This document shows, in pieces, positions 1 to 9,138 of a DNA stretch of 64,000 nucleotides; position 1 is the stretch's first letter, and each line of letters starts with the position of its first letter. The position numbers and the translations under genes were made by a program. Source of the DNA: CAWAQA01 sp963784065 (lineage in GTDB: Bacteria; Acidobacteriota; Vicinamibacteria; Vicinamibacterales; UBA2999); assembly GCA_963784065.1 (NCBI GenBank), contig CAWAQA010000009.1:1-64000 (forward strand), in the 5' to 3' direction. A model generated the notes under the pieces. The model was not told where the DNA came from and did not search any database. It saw only the letters and a list, made by a program, of their open reading frames with translations.

Positions 1-24
1 TGAGAGGACCGATGAAACGGAGCC

Positions 25-262
25 AGTCACGCCCGTGACGATAGTACCGAACACTCGCCGACAGGGAGACCATGCGGCGCGCGCCGAATCAGCAGTCGCC
101 GCCAGCCAGACCGGTGGCGAGACAGGGCCGGTCGGTCAGGTTGTTGACGTTCAGCGCGAAGCGCCACGCGGCGGTGTCGCAGGATACGAGCGCATCGGCC
201 ATCTCCGCGCCAGGCGTGCGACATGGCAGGATCTCTTCGCGACGGAAACCGGGGGCGGTATG
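25..262 (-). pseudogene. TonB-dependent siderophore receptor, C-terminal part (frame-broken)
   Basis: The minus strand encodes a piece that ends like a TonB-dependent outer-membrane receptor. It reads ADALVSCDTAAWRFALNVNN followed by LTDRPCLATG, the usual penultimate beta-strands and NNLTDR turn of FecA/FhuA-type barrels. The frame meets a TGA after GGDC. The neighbouring frame then continues with FGARRMVSLSASVRYY, the usual final strand, so a one- or two-base shift separates the halves. A second break lies near 260. Only the last 75 or so residues are recognisable and the window edge cuts the extreme end. The protein would import ferric siderophores or cobalamin across the outer membrane. 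The binding protein at 1721-2728 on the same strand could be its periplasmic partner. I cannot tell a decayed gene from sequencing indels. Confidence 0.55.
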
Positions 263-548
263 CGATTCACTTCAACCGCTTCATTCATTGAAACCCGTCG
301 CCGCTCGACCTCGGGCGTCACGGTTGCCTGTGTTGATGCTGCTTCCAGAGTCGTGTGCAAGACGTAAAGTCTTGGTAAAAAGGCAGACAGGCCGCCGTCC
401 GAGCGTGTGGAATCAGTCTACTATCGCCTCTTTACGAGACGTCTGAAGTCCGACAAGCTGATTTGCAGCGAGCGGTGGTGCGCAGGAGCCGGCTGCCTGT
501 CGGCTTGGTTGATTCTCAAAGTCTGTTTCCCCAGAACCGCAGCCAGAG
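263..548. other. Intergenic region, nothing recognised
   Basis: About 285 bases between the receptor fragment and the DUF6152 gene. Short open frames cross it on both strands but none resembles a protein I know. It probably holds upstream receptor sequence too damaged to read and the promoter of the plus-strand DUF6152 gene. Confidence 0.3.
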
Positions 549-947
549 GTGTGGATGACGCGTCACGTTCTTCTTCTCTCGGTGATTGGATGGGCCCTCA
601 TCACGAGTCAGCCGCTTGGGGCACATCATTCCGAAACCGCGGAATACGACCCAAGCAAGCCGGTGAAGGTCACCGGCACACTCACCAAAGTTGAGTGGCT
701 GAACCCACACGTCTGGTTCTACGTGGAAGTGAAGGACGAGCAGGGCAACGTCACCACCTGGGGATTCTCAACCCAGCCGCCCGGCGCGCTGATGAGGCGT
801 GGCATCACCAAGGACGCCCTGAAGATCGGTTCGGTAGTGAACGTCCAGGGAGTGCGTGCGCGCGACGGCTCGAACAACGCGTCCGGCCGCAGCATCACGT
901 TCCCCGATGGCAGCAACGTGTTGGTAGCCGGGGAGGGTGCACGATGA
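549..947 (+). CDS. DUF6152 family secreted protein
   Basis: Intact 132-residue protein of the DUF6152 type, common in acidobacteria and of unknown function. An N-terminal signal peptide (residues 1-25, ending near QPLGA) is followed by the family hallmark AHHSETAEYD and then GTLTKVEWLNPHVWFYVEV. The HxxxEYDPSKPV and WxNPH motifs are diagnostic. The small beta-barrel fold probably binds a ligand in the periplasm. ATG 555, two codons in, is an alternative start. The stop TGA overlaps the ATG of the next gene (ATGA at 944-947), so the two are translationally coupled. DUF6152 proteins are often followed by a secreted protein like the one at 944. Confidence 0.85.
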   Translation: MWMTRHVLLLSVIGWALITSQPLGAHHSETAEYDPSKPVKVTGTLTKVEWLNPHVWFYVEVKDEQGNVTTWGFSTQPPGALMRRGITKDALKIGSVVNVQGVRARDGSNNASGRSITFPDGSNVLVAGEGAR

Positions 948-1695
948 GCGCACGGAGGATGGTTTCGGGCGTGCTTGCCGTTGGCGTGATGCTGACGCGC
1001 CCGCCGTCTTGCGCGGACAGGAGCCCCCGAACGCCGGAGGGGAAGCCTGACTTCTCGGGCATCTACGCCTCGCCGGCCACGGTGAATGCGACGGGGCCGC
1101 GCGGTAACCTCATTTTCAACGCCGACAAGATGGCCCCGGTCAAGCCCGGCGCCGAAAGTCTGCTCTACGAAGCGCGCAACGGCGATCCCCGACACGACGA
1201 ACCACGTGCGATGTGTCTGCCGTCGGGGTTTCCCTCGGGGATGCTGTACATCCTGCCGATTCAGATCGTGCAGAACGCCAAGCACATCGTGATCATCCCC
1301 GAGCTGCAGCGGGCCGCGCGGATCATCCCGCTCGATGGTCGCCCGCACCGAGAGGGCATCGAGCCGACATACTACGGCGACTCCGTCGGACGATGGGAGG
1401 GGGATTCGCTGGTCATCGACACTGTCAACTTCAAGCGCTGGATTCTGGACGATTATCACTATACCGACCCCACGAAGACACGCTGGCACAGCGATGCGCT
1501 GCGCACCACGGAGCGTCTGCGGCCGCTAGGCAACAAGGTGCTCTACCGCATCACCATCGACGATCCGAAGATCTTCACCCGTCCGTTCTCACAGGACTTC
1601 GAGCTGACGCTGCGCCCGGACTGGGATAAGCTGGGCTGCTGGAATACGTCTGCGAGGAAAACAACAGGTGCGCTGGCGGCAACTGCCGCAAGTAG
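944..1695 (+). CDS. Secreted protein of unknown function, partner of DUF6152 protein
   Basis: About 250 residues with an N-terminal signal segment (MSARRMVSGVLAVGVMLT). The body has PEGKPDFSGIYASP near the N-terminus, then AKHIVIIPELQRAARIIPLD, GDSVGRWEGDSLVIDT and FTRPFSQDFELTLRPD. This layout (PDxxG[IF][YW], RIIxLDGRP, GRWEGxxLxxD, YTRPFxxxxxL) recurs in the protein at 13858-14724, so they are paralogues of a widespread acidobacterial secreted family. Near 1640 the frame shifts: the neighbouring frame gives LEYVCEENNRCAGGNCRK and a TAG at 1693-1695, a more natural C-terminus than the open frame running to 1717. The start overlaps the DUF6152 stop. I do not know its biochemical role. Confidence 0.7.
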
Positions 1696-1720
1696 CGCCG
1701 CTCGGAGATCGAGGTGATGC

Positions 1721-2728
1721 TTACTTGGGAGTATCCAGCGCGTCGCCGGGCCTGAACCTCTCTGGATAGAGCGTCTCGGCAACCTTGCGAACCGCCGCGA
1801 CGTTCCGGATGCCCGGTGTGGCGTCACTGAAATTGATGGTCACGAAACGGCGGTCTCTTGACCGCTTCGATTCCGGCGAGTGCGCTGTTGTCGAGCAACC
1901 ACCGGCGCTTCTGCGCAGCGGGAAACCAGGTGGCGTCAACAAGCACAATGACCTCAGGGTTCCGCGCCACCACGTCCTCCCAGGCGACGGTTCCCAATGA
2001 GCCACCCACGTCGTCAAAGATATTCTTCCCACCGGCGAATTGCAGAATCTCGTCGGGGGCTCCACAGCACCCGGCAACGAACGGTGGCATTCCGCTATCC
2101 CACCAGAACACTCTTAACGGGGTGGTCACCGTGCCGAGCTGATTAGTGTACTCCGGCGAGCTCGGCTCGATATCTGGCAATGAGCTGTTCGGCGCGAGGG
2201 AGGACACCAAAGATGCGTCCGACGTCCCGAATCTCGCCGAACACGAGTTCCATCGATTCCAGATTACGCTGGCTTGCTCGCGGCAGCCGGATGGTGAGAG
2301 ATAACTGCGTGTCCCTGACTGCAAAAAGGTCGCTCATTCCCCCGACTTGAGCAGAGATACCGCTTGGATAGGCTGCGTATACGAAGTCTGGCTGCGCGCC
2401 GAGAAGCACCTCTCGGGATGGATAGGCCATGGTCCGCAACATGAATCGAGTCGTAGGCCTCCGCGAACTCGGGCAGGATTGCGTCGTCCAGGAATGCTCT
2501 CCTGACGATTCGATCGTGCAGACCGAGAGCCAGCATGATCTCGGTGGCGGCCTGATTCATCGTGAAGGCCCGCCTTGGTGCATCCGATACGTCGTCGAGG
2601 CCCCGCAGTTGTCGATCTGAACCGGAAACCTCGACAGCCTGTCTGCGCGGACCGCGCTGGATGTCGTGACAGCAAGCGCAACGGTCGCAATCAGCGAGGC
2701 CGATACCGGCAAGCCACGTCGTTCGCAT
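1721..2728 (-). CDS. ABC transporter periplasmic binding protein, siderophore/B12 type (frameshifted)
   Basis: A FecB/BtuF-type solute-binding protein of about 330 residues, broken by at least three frameshifts. The start ATG at 2728 gives MRTTWLAGI, then after a shift near 2705 ASLIATVALAVTTSSAVRA, a signal peptide. Next come TMNQAATEIMLALGLHDRIV, AYPSREVLLGAQPDFVYAAY, VFWWDSGMPPFVAGCCGAPD, EILQFAGGKNIFDDVGG and WEDVVARNPEVIVLVDATWF. The 'P..T.....E.. ALGL..R.VG' opening and the 'ARNPEVIV' block are typical of the class that binds ferric siderophores, haem or cobalamin and delivers them to an inner-membrane permease. No permease or ATPase gene is in the window. The receptor fragment at the left edge is the likely outer-membrane partner. 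Substrate cannot be decided from sequence. Confidence 0.7.
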
Positions 2729-3256
2729 ACGGAGCCCCACAATCAGGCGAGGACTGTAGCACCGCATCAATGACATGTATCTGAAGAACTCGCCGAATTC
2801 TTCGTCAGACTCACGTTGGCCGATGCGAGAGCCGGCGACAATGGCATGAACCGCCTGTCCCTGTGGGAAACACGTTACGCGTTGCGTCGATTGAGGTTAC
2901 GGCCGGTCTCGACCGCCTTCATTCGTGCGGGCCCTCGTCGTCGGGCCGCTCCACCCGCTGAGGGTCCTGGTCCGGTCACGCGTTCCGCAGCGAACTGCAG
3001 TGCAGACAAGGTTCGTGGCGCACACACTGCGGGAACGAGCGAATGGGCCCGCACTTGCTCCGGGGATACGGCGGCGGAAGTGCAGGGCCCATCCGTGGCT
3101 GGCGCTCCGCCCTAGGAGCAGGCATCCAGCCACCCGCAGTCTACGGCGCGTGGCTGCGGCGATTGTAAGCGCTTCGTAAAAAGTGCACTTCAGGTCGCGT
3201 GTGACGGGCACCCCGAATCGGCGCTCAACCGATCCTTTCTGAACGCTCGCGGAAGG
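2729..3256. other. Long leader/intergenic region upstream of the binding protein
   Basis: About 530 bases without a convincing gene. On the minus strand, near 2901-2917, a string reads GGCGGTCGAGACCGGCC, which resembles the B12 box that closes cobalamin riboswitches, about 170 bases upstream of the binding-protein start. The other conserved blocks of that riboswitch are not clear, so I do not annotate it as one. Otherwise nothing was recognised. Confidence 0.3.
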
Positions 3257-3696
3257 TCACCAGACCACCCCACGAGTAACCGGCCCGCGGCATTCGCCAC
3301 AGCCAGCTAGCCACCGATGGTGTAAGAGTTCGACCAGCGTTCCGTCCGGACCCCGAACATAAGACACCACCTGCCCCCACGGCTTTGCAACGGGTGCGCT
3401 CAGTTGCGTGGCGCCAGCTGCTATTGCATTTGCGTGGGCGGATCCAATGTCGGTGGTGACGAAGGCGACCTCGACGCCCAAAGGCTGCTCCGAGGAATGA
3501 GCGGCGACGTGGCCACCGGAAAGTTCATGTCGCCCAGCTCGTGAGCAGCGAACGCCAACGCGGTTTCGCCAGTGGCCAATTCGCCGTACGTTCCGGACTC
3601 GTGAAGAAATCTCCGCTCCAGACCGAACGCCTTTTCGAAGAAGGCCAGCGAAGCCGCAACGTCCGGGACGTAGACAATCGTGTAGCCGAACTTCAT
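3257..3696 (-). CDS. VOC family (glyoxalase/bleomycin-resistance fold) protein
   Basis: A vicinal-oxygen-chelate protein of about 140 residues. It starts at ATG 3696 with MKFGYTIVYVPDVAASLAFF, followed by EKAFGLERRFLHESG and LATGETALAFAAHE. This is the first beta-alpha-beta-beta-beta unit. After a frameshift near 3485 the second unit reads VEVAFVTTDIGSAHANAIAA, then PVAKPWGQVVSYVRGPDGTL and VELLHH. The pair of units and the G(P)DGTLVEL ending are characteristic. Members bind a divalent metal and act as isomerases, dioxygenases or resistance proteins; the substrate here is unknown. The open frame continues to 3257, but the end after LLHHRW looks unnatural and may be caused by a further indel. 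It is a single gene between the binding protein and the FAD-Rieske enzyme. Confidence 0.75.
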
Positions 3697-3826
3697 ATGA
3701 CGCACCACTCCGTGAGTTTGTGGAATTAACGGCTGGGCGCTCACCAGGGCGTAGTCGGGTGCAGCGCCTGTCAGGCGTCGACCTGTTCCAGTGTGTTGTC
3801 CCCGGTCTTCCCTTTTCGCGGGAACC

Positions 3827-5365
3827 TCACTCCTGCAGGGATTGAATCGCCGGGCCATTGACGACGTGCCCGTCGGTCTGAAACCGCGACCCGTGACACG
3901 GGACAGTCCCACGTTTTTCGAGCGAGTTCCACCGCACCACACAGCCCAGATGCGTGCAGAACGCCGACCGCTCGTGAAGCGCGCCGTGCTCGTCGCGATA
4001 CACGGCCACCTTCGCGGCGCCCCGACGGAGGATTGCGCCTTCGCCGGGCTTCCCTCCCGACGTCGCTCTCACCAGGTGTGACAAGATCGGCGTACTGAGC
4101 GGCGACGTTCAGGTTTTCTTTCGCGAACTCCTTGATGGCTCCAAGCGACTTCCGGGTGGGATCGTAGAGGCCCGCCCAGGGATTGTCGCGGCCCACGATC
4201 AGATCCGTGAGGAGCATGCCGGCAATCGTGCCGTGCGTCATGCCGTTGCCCGAGTCTCCAGTCGCGATATAGACGTTGTCGCTGTCCAGAGGATTCCGCC
4301 CGATCAGCGCCAGGCCGTCAACCGGTTCCATGACCTGGCCGGACCATCGAAACTCGAACTCCTGTATCTGCGGAAATCGCTCCCGCGTCCAGGCCTCCAG
4401 CCGATCAAACCGCTCCTCAGCATCATTCGCCTGGCCGGTCTTGTGATCTTCCCCGCCGACGATCAGCACGTCATACCCCTCGAGACTGCCGGTTCCCGTC
4501 CATCCGCTGTCGGCTCCACCTGGTGAATCCGGACGTAGTGGTACGGATCGGGTGTATCCCAGAGCAGGATTCGCGGAACGCTGCCGCGTCGGATGCGAGC
4601 GCCGACCACAAAGGTGCGGTAGGCCGCCTGCTTGGTATGGATCGCGACGAGGTCGTTGACGGGGCTGTTGGTGGCCACGACGATGGCGCCGGCGCTGATG
4701 ACGCCGCGGTTCGGTCTCGACGCGGGCGTCCTTGCCTCCTTCGATCCGGTTCACGTGCGTGCCGTTGTAGATCTGCGCACCGTCCCGCTTGGCGGCATCC
4801 GCCACAGCCTGCAGATACTTCATAACGTGAAACTGGCCTTGACTGGGAAATCGAAGCGCAGGTCCGGTATCGAACGATGCGACAGGCGCGCGATCGACGC
4901 GCGAGACGCCCGTCAGTCCCGCCCGGTGCGCGGCCTGCAGCTCTCGTCGAGCTGCGCGAGGTCATCGCCCGGCGGGGACGAACAGGTACCCGTCCAGCCG
5001 GGCGAAGTCGCAATCGATCTTCTCGTCGCGCACGATGCGTTCGATCTGGTCAATGGCCGCTGCATGGCTCTGCGCCGCCAGACGGGCGCCTTCGTCGCCA
5101 TGCAACCGTTCGAGATGATAGAAACGGTCGTCCAGCGCGCTCACGAGATGCGCCGTCGTCCGGCATGTCTCACCACCGGCGGTCGGACCATCGTCCACGA
5201 CGATCGCGCGCTTACCCTCCTTCGCCAGCAGGTATGCGGTTGTGAGCCCCGCGATGCCTGCGCCGACGATGCAGACGTCGGCATGTGCGTCTGATTCAAG
5301 GAGGGCTCCGGCGGCATGGTCGCTGTCGCCATCCAGACAGAAGTCGTCCGGCCGTTGTCAGTCAT
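3827..5365 (-). CDS. FAD-dependent oxidoreductase with C-terminal Rieske domain (frameshifted)
   Basis: A protein of about 510 residues joining a DAO-type FAD oxidoreductase to a Rieske [2Fe-2S] domain. Near residue 27 the FAD-binding motif reads ADVCIVGAGIAGLTTAYLLA, followed by KRAIVVDDGPTAGGETCRTT. Later blocks are FPSQGQFHVMKYLQAVADAA, GYDVLIVGGEDHKTGQ, EFEFRWSGQVMEPVDGLALI and VYIATGDSGNGMTHGTIAG. The Rieske domain starts GAILRRGAAKVAVYRDEHGA and has CTHLGC for the first Cys-His pair. The second pair reads VPCHGSRF in the open frame. The flanking bases restore TWDCPCHGSRF if one A is added near 3917 and one base removed near 3905, so two compensating indels sit inside the motif. Such fusions pass electrons from the [2Fe-2S] centre to FAD. 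The substrate is unknown. Confidence 0.75.
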
Positions 5366-5520
5366 CGCAATACCTTACCTTGGATACCCCGGCGAAACGG
5401 GAGCCCGCATGGCCGCGTCGTGCGGCGTGCTGGGACAGCCGGTCCAGACCTGTTTCCGTCACGCGGGCGCCGGGGCAATTCCGCCAGGGATCATCGATTC
5501 CGTCTGACGTCCCCGGCTCG

Positions 5521-8500
5521 CTATTGCCAGTCGCCGGCCGCGACGAAAGCTGCCCAGAAGAACGGATGCGTACTCTGGCCGGCAGCGCGCCGTTCGCGCA
5601 GGACCGTGAGGCTCGCTTCACGGACGGCGTCGGCAGTGGCGAGATTCTTCGCGAGTCGTCCGTTGTAGAGCGCTGCATCCACCGGCGCGTCGCGCGATCC
5701 TCGACGGACCAGAGGCTCATGATCGTCGTGCGCACGCCGGTCACTTGAAACGCGCGCCGCAGCCCGAAGACGCCTTCTCCCGCGCGCACTTCTCCAAGCC
5801 CGGTGTCGCAGGCCGACAGGACGGCCCACTCCACCCCGTCGAGGTTGAGCGACGCGACCTCCTCGGCCGTCAGGATGCCGTCGTCTTCGTTGGCGCCGGC
5901 GGCGATTCGGCGATTCGCGCCGGCGAGCGCGAGGCCCGAGAGCAGCAGCGGACTGTCCAGTTGCTCGCGCGGACGGGAGGATGCCGCCTTCGCCGTGACG
6001 GTGGTCGACAGCGACACCAGACCGCCGACGGCGCGCGTGCCATCGAGGGCAGAGACGCATTCATCGCCGAGGAAGAACCCATGTGTCGCCAGATGCAGCA
6101 CGCGGTGCCCAGGTGCGAGCCGCTTGAAGGCCTGTTCGTGCGCTGCCCTGCCGGTGAGGAGTTGCAGCGATGCCTCGCCATCCGTCGCGAGGTTCCCGCC
6201 GAGCGTTCTCCACAAGCCGGCCACGTCGTTCGCCTCGCGTTCTGCTGACGGCAACGGCGCGAATCGCATCGATTGAAAGCTGCCGCAGCCGGACCGGGGA
6301 CTACGAAGGCCTGCAGGCGGGACGAGAGGTGACGGCACGACCGCAGGCGTCGAGGCCGAGGCTGTCGCCGCTCGCCCGGCACTCTGGCCCGTTGCGCGTG
6401 GGGCGAGCGCCGCGAAAGATGAGCCGTCGGCAAACGCAGGGCCGCCGAGCGCAAGCAGGCCGTTCCCGGTCCTGGCGCGGCGCTCCCCGGCGGTCACGAG
6501 ATCCCGTTCGGACGATAGATAGTGAATGACCGGGTCGCGCTCCAACAGATACTGGGTACGGCCGACCGGCAGCGCCGCGAACGGAACGAGATTGATGGCG
6601 CCGTCCGGGACGACATAGACGCGGGTCACAGCCGCCATGTGTGGCTGCATCGGATCCCAGATGCGACGCCGCAGCGACACACCGATCGTGCGAAACGCAC
6701 GTTCAGTTGCGGCCGCTGATGATGCGTCCGGAGCGGCGGTGACGGCCTTCAACGCCTCCGATCGCCACTGCGCGATCAGCGCCTCAATGGTGTCGGCGCG
6801 GCCGAGCGGAACGGCGATCGGCTCGGACGCCGGCCGCAGCACGAAAGCGAGATACGACGGACTCGTGCGCATTCGTCGCGCCAGCGCCGGGCCGGAGGCG
6901 GCGCCGGCGGCCACGGATGGCGGGGCCACGATCGTGCGTTCGTAGCGTACAAAGGAGATCAACGCGCTGTCCGCGGGCAGGGCGGCGCGCACCTGCTCGA
7001 GACCAATCTCGGCGCGCGCGAGGTCGGAACTGAACGCCACGCTCTTCTCCGCGAGCGCCCGCTCTGCGACTTCCTTCTCACGACGCGCCTCCTCAACGAG
7101 GGCGACGTACGATCCGGTCCCTGGCCGCCAGGACCTCGGATCACGAGGTTGGCGAGCCGTTGACTCGCGGCCGTGAGGGACGTCCATAAGGGCAACAGCT
7201 CACGATCCGGCGTCTCCGTCGCTGCCCTCCGGCGTCGCGCAATCTCGTCGAGTATCAGCGAGCGTCCCTTGATCAACGCGTCCAGAATGGGCGTGGGGTT
7301 ATTCTCCGGGACGAGCGACAACGCCAGGTCCAGGCCCTTGGGCCGCTTCGACGCATACCCCAGCGCCTGTCGCTCGGGCAGGTAGCCGAGCGTCAGGCGC
7401 AGATGGCTGCGACCGACATCCTCCGCCTCGAGGGCGATTGATCGCGCACTCATCGACTCGCCAAGGCCGGCGATCACCTTCGATCGGGCTGCCTGCGTTT
7501 CGGCAATGGCGGGGTGTGTATTCCCCAACAACGGGAGCTGAATCGCCAGCGCGCGGTCGTACGACTTCATGGCGGCCGCGTACTCACCCTGATCGGCCTG
7601 GATCTGCGCGTGACGCAGCACCGAGTCGGCCATCGCCCAGACTTCCGGCGCCTCGGACCGATCCCAGATCTGGATCGCGCGTGCGGACAGCTCGGAGGCC
7701 CGCCGACTCTGCCCGCTTCGCGCGAGGCTGGTCGCACGATACGAGAGGGCTCTCGCGACAATGGGATGATCCTGGCCGAGGCTCCGCTCCCAAATCGATT
7801 GCGCTCGCTCGTAGAAAGGCAGCGCCTGCCGATCGCGGCCTTGCTCGGCAAGTGTCTGCGCAAAGGTAAAAAGAGCCCGGGCAACCAGCGGATGCTCCCG
7901 CCCCATGGTTTGTTCCCAGCTGCCGATCGCGCGCCGCTGGAGTCGACTCGCCTCGGCAAAATCACCGAGGCTCGCGTTGAGCAGGGCGAGGTTGTATACG
8001 GCGGTCGTGGCGCCGGTGTGATCCCGGCCAAGACGCTGCTCGTAAACCGCCAGCGCACGCGAGTAAAGCGGACGAGCCGCCGCATACTCGCCCTGCAGGA
8101 ACAACGTGTTCGCGAGATCGTTCAGCTGGATCGCCACCATCGGGTGATCGGGCCCGAGCGACTGTTCGGCCATCGCCAATGCGCGTTCGCGGAGGCTCCT
8201 GGCGGCCGTCAGATCTCCCAGATTCTGGTACACGATCGCGAGGGTTCGCAGGGATGAGGCGATCTGGGTGACCGTGTCGAAGCGTGCGCTCGGCCATGTC
8301 CACCGCACGCGTGAGCGTCTGGCGGGCCTGGGCGAGATCGCCTTCGAGGAGGAGCTGTTCGCCGAGCGCGGTAAGGAGCCAGGCAGTCTCGGGATGCTCG
8401 GGCTGGGCTGCTTCACGAATCCTGATGGCCCCCTCGAGATCCTCGCGCGCGCGCGGATAATCGCCTTTCCGCTGCCACGCCACTCCTCGAACCTCGAGCG

Positions 8501-9091
8501 TGCGCGCCAGGGCCACGCCGGACAATGGAATTCCTCGTTTCAGGGCAAGCGCACGATCGCAGGCAGCCAGCGCTTGATCGAACTGCTCGGTCCAGATAAC
8601 GCGAGCGCGAGATGATCCAGATCCGTCGCGAGCTCGCGGTCATCGGTATCGGGGACCGCGCTGCGCGCGGTCAACGCACGCTCGAACTCCGCCACGGCGC
8701 CTGCAAACTCGCCACGCTGGAACCGCACGTCTCCCCGGGTGCGGAGACTTCGCGCCAGCGCGTGGGGTGACGTCGCCGCAACGGCCTCGCGTGCGAGGAC
8801 GCCTGATCGGCAAGCTGCAGCGTTCGTGGTTCAGCCCCCCGGCCATTGAGCGTGAGGGCCTCGACCAGCAGGTCGTACGCGTCGGGGTCGACGAGGTCGC
8901 CCGTTGCATTTGGCGAGGATTCGACGAGGCGCGCCGCCTCGCGCTCGGCATCGGGGAGCGCCCCGCGTCCAGCCACGCCCGCACGCTCTGAACATGCGAA
9001 TCAGCATCGGCCGCCGGCTGCGCGCTCGCGGTCGCGACAGACAGCAACACCGCCAGGTAGATGGGTACCACCGACGGAGCTTGTATTTCAT
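5521..9091 (-). CDS. TPR protein with C-terminal CHAT caspase-like protease domain (frameshifted)
   Basis: A secreted or membrane-anchored TPR-CHAT protein of about 1190 residues, interrupted by at least five frameshifts. ATG 9091 begins MKYKL, and the signal peptide continues in another frame as VPIYLAVLLSVATASAQPAA. The long middle is built of tetratricopeptide repeats, for example ARSLRERALAMAEQSLGPDH, AARPLYSRALAVYEQRLGRD and ALPFYERAQSIWERSLGQDH, typical kinesin-light-chain-like repeats of about 42 residues. The C-terminal CHAT domain carries the catalytic histidine in HLATHGFFLGDE and the catalytic cysteine in WAVLSACDTGLGEVRAGEG, then FGLRRAFQVTGVRTTIMSLW. It ends AAFVAAGDWQ. CHAT domains are clan CD peptidases; TPR-CHAT proteins are regulated proteases whose TPRs bind partners. 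It lies 47 bases downstream of a C11 peptidase gene on the same strand. Confidence 0.8.
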
Positions 9092-9138
9092 CGCACGTTC
9101 TTCGCGCACACGCGCGTGGAGGACGGCGGGGCCGCCGC

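Noticed and set aside
2890..3230. Annotated cobalamin riboswitch
   Set aside because: Only a B12-box-like string is visible; the other conserved blocks and the length do not fit. Kept as a low-interest finding only.
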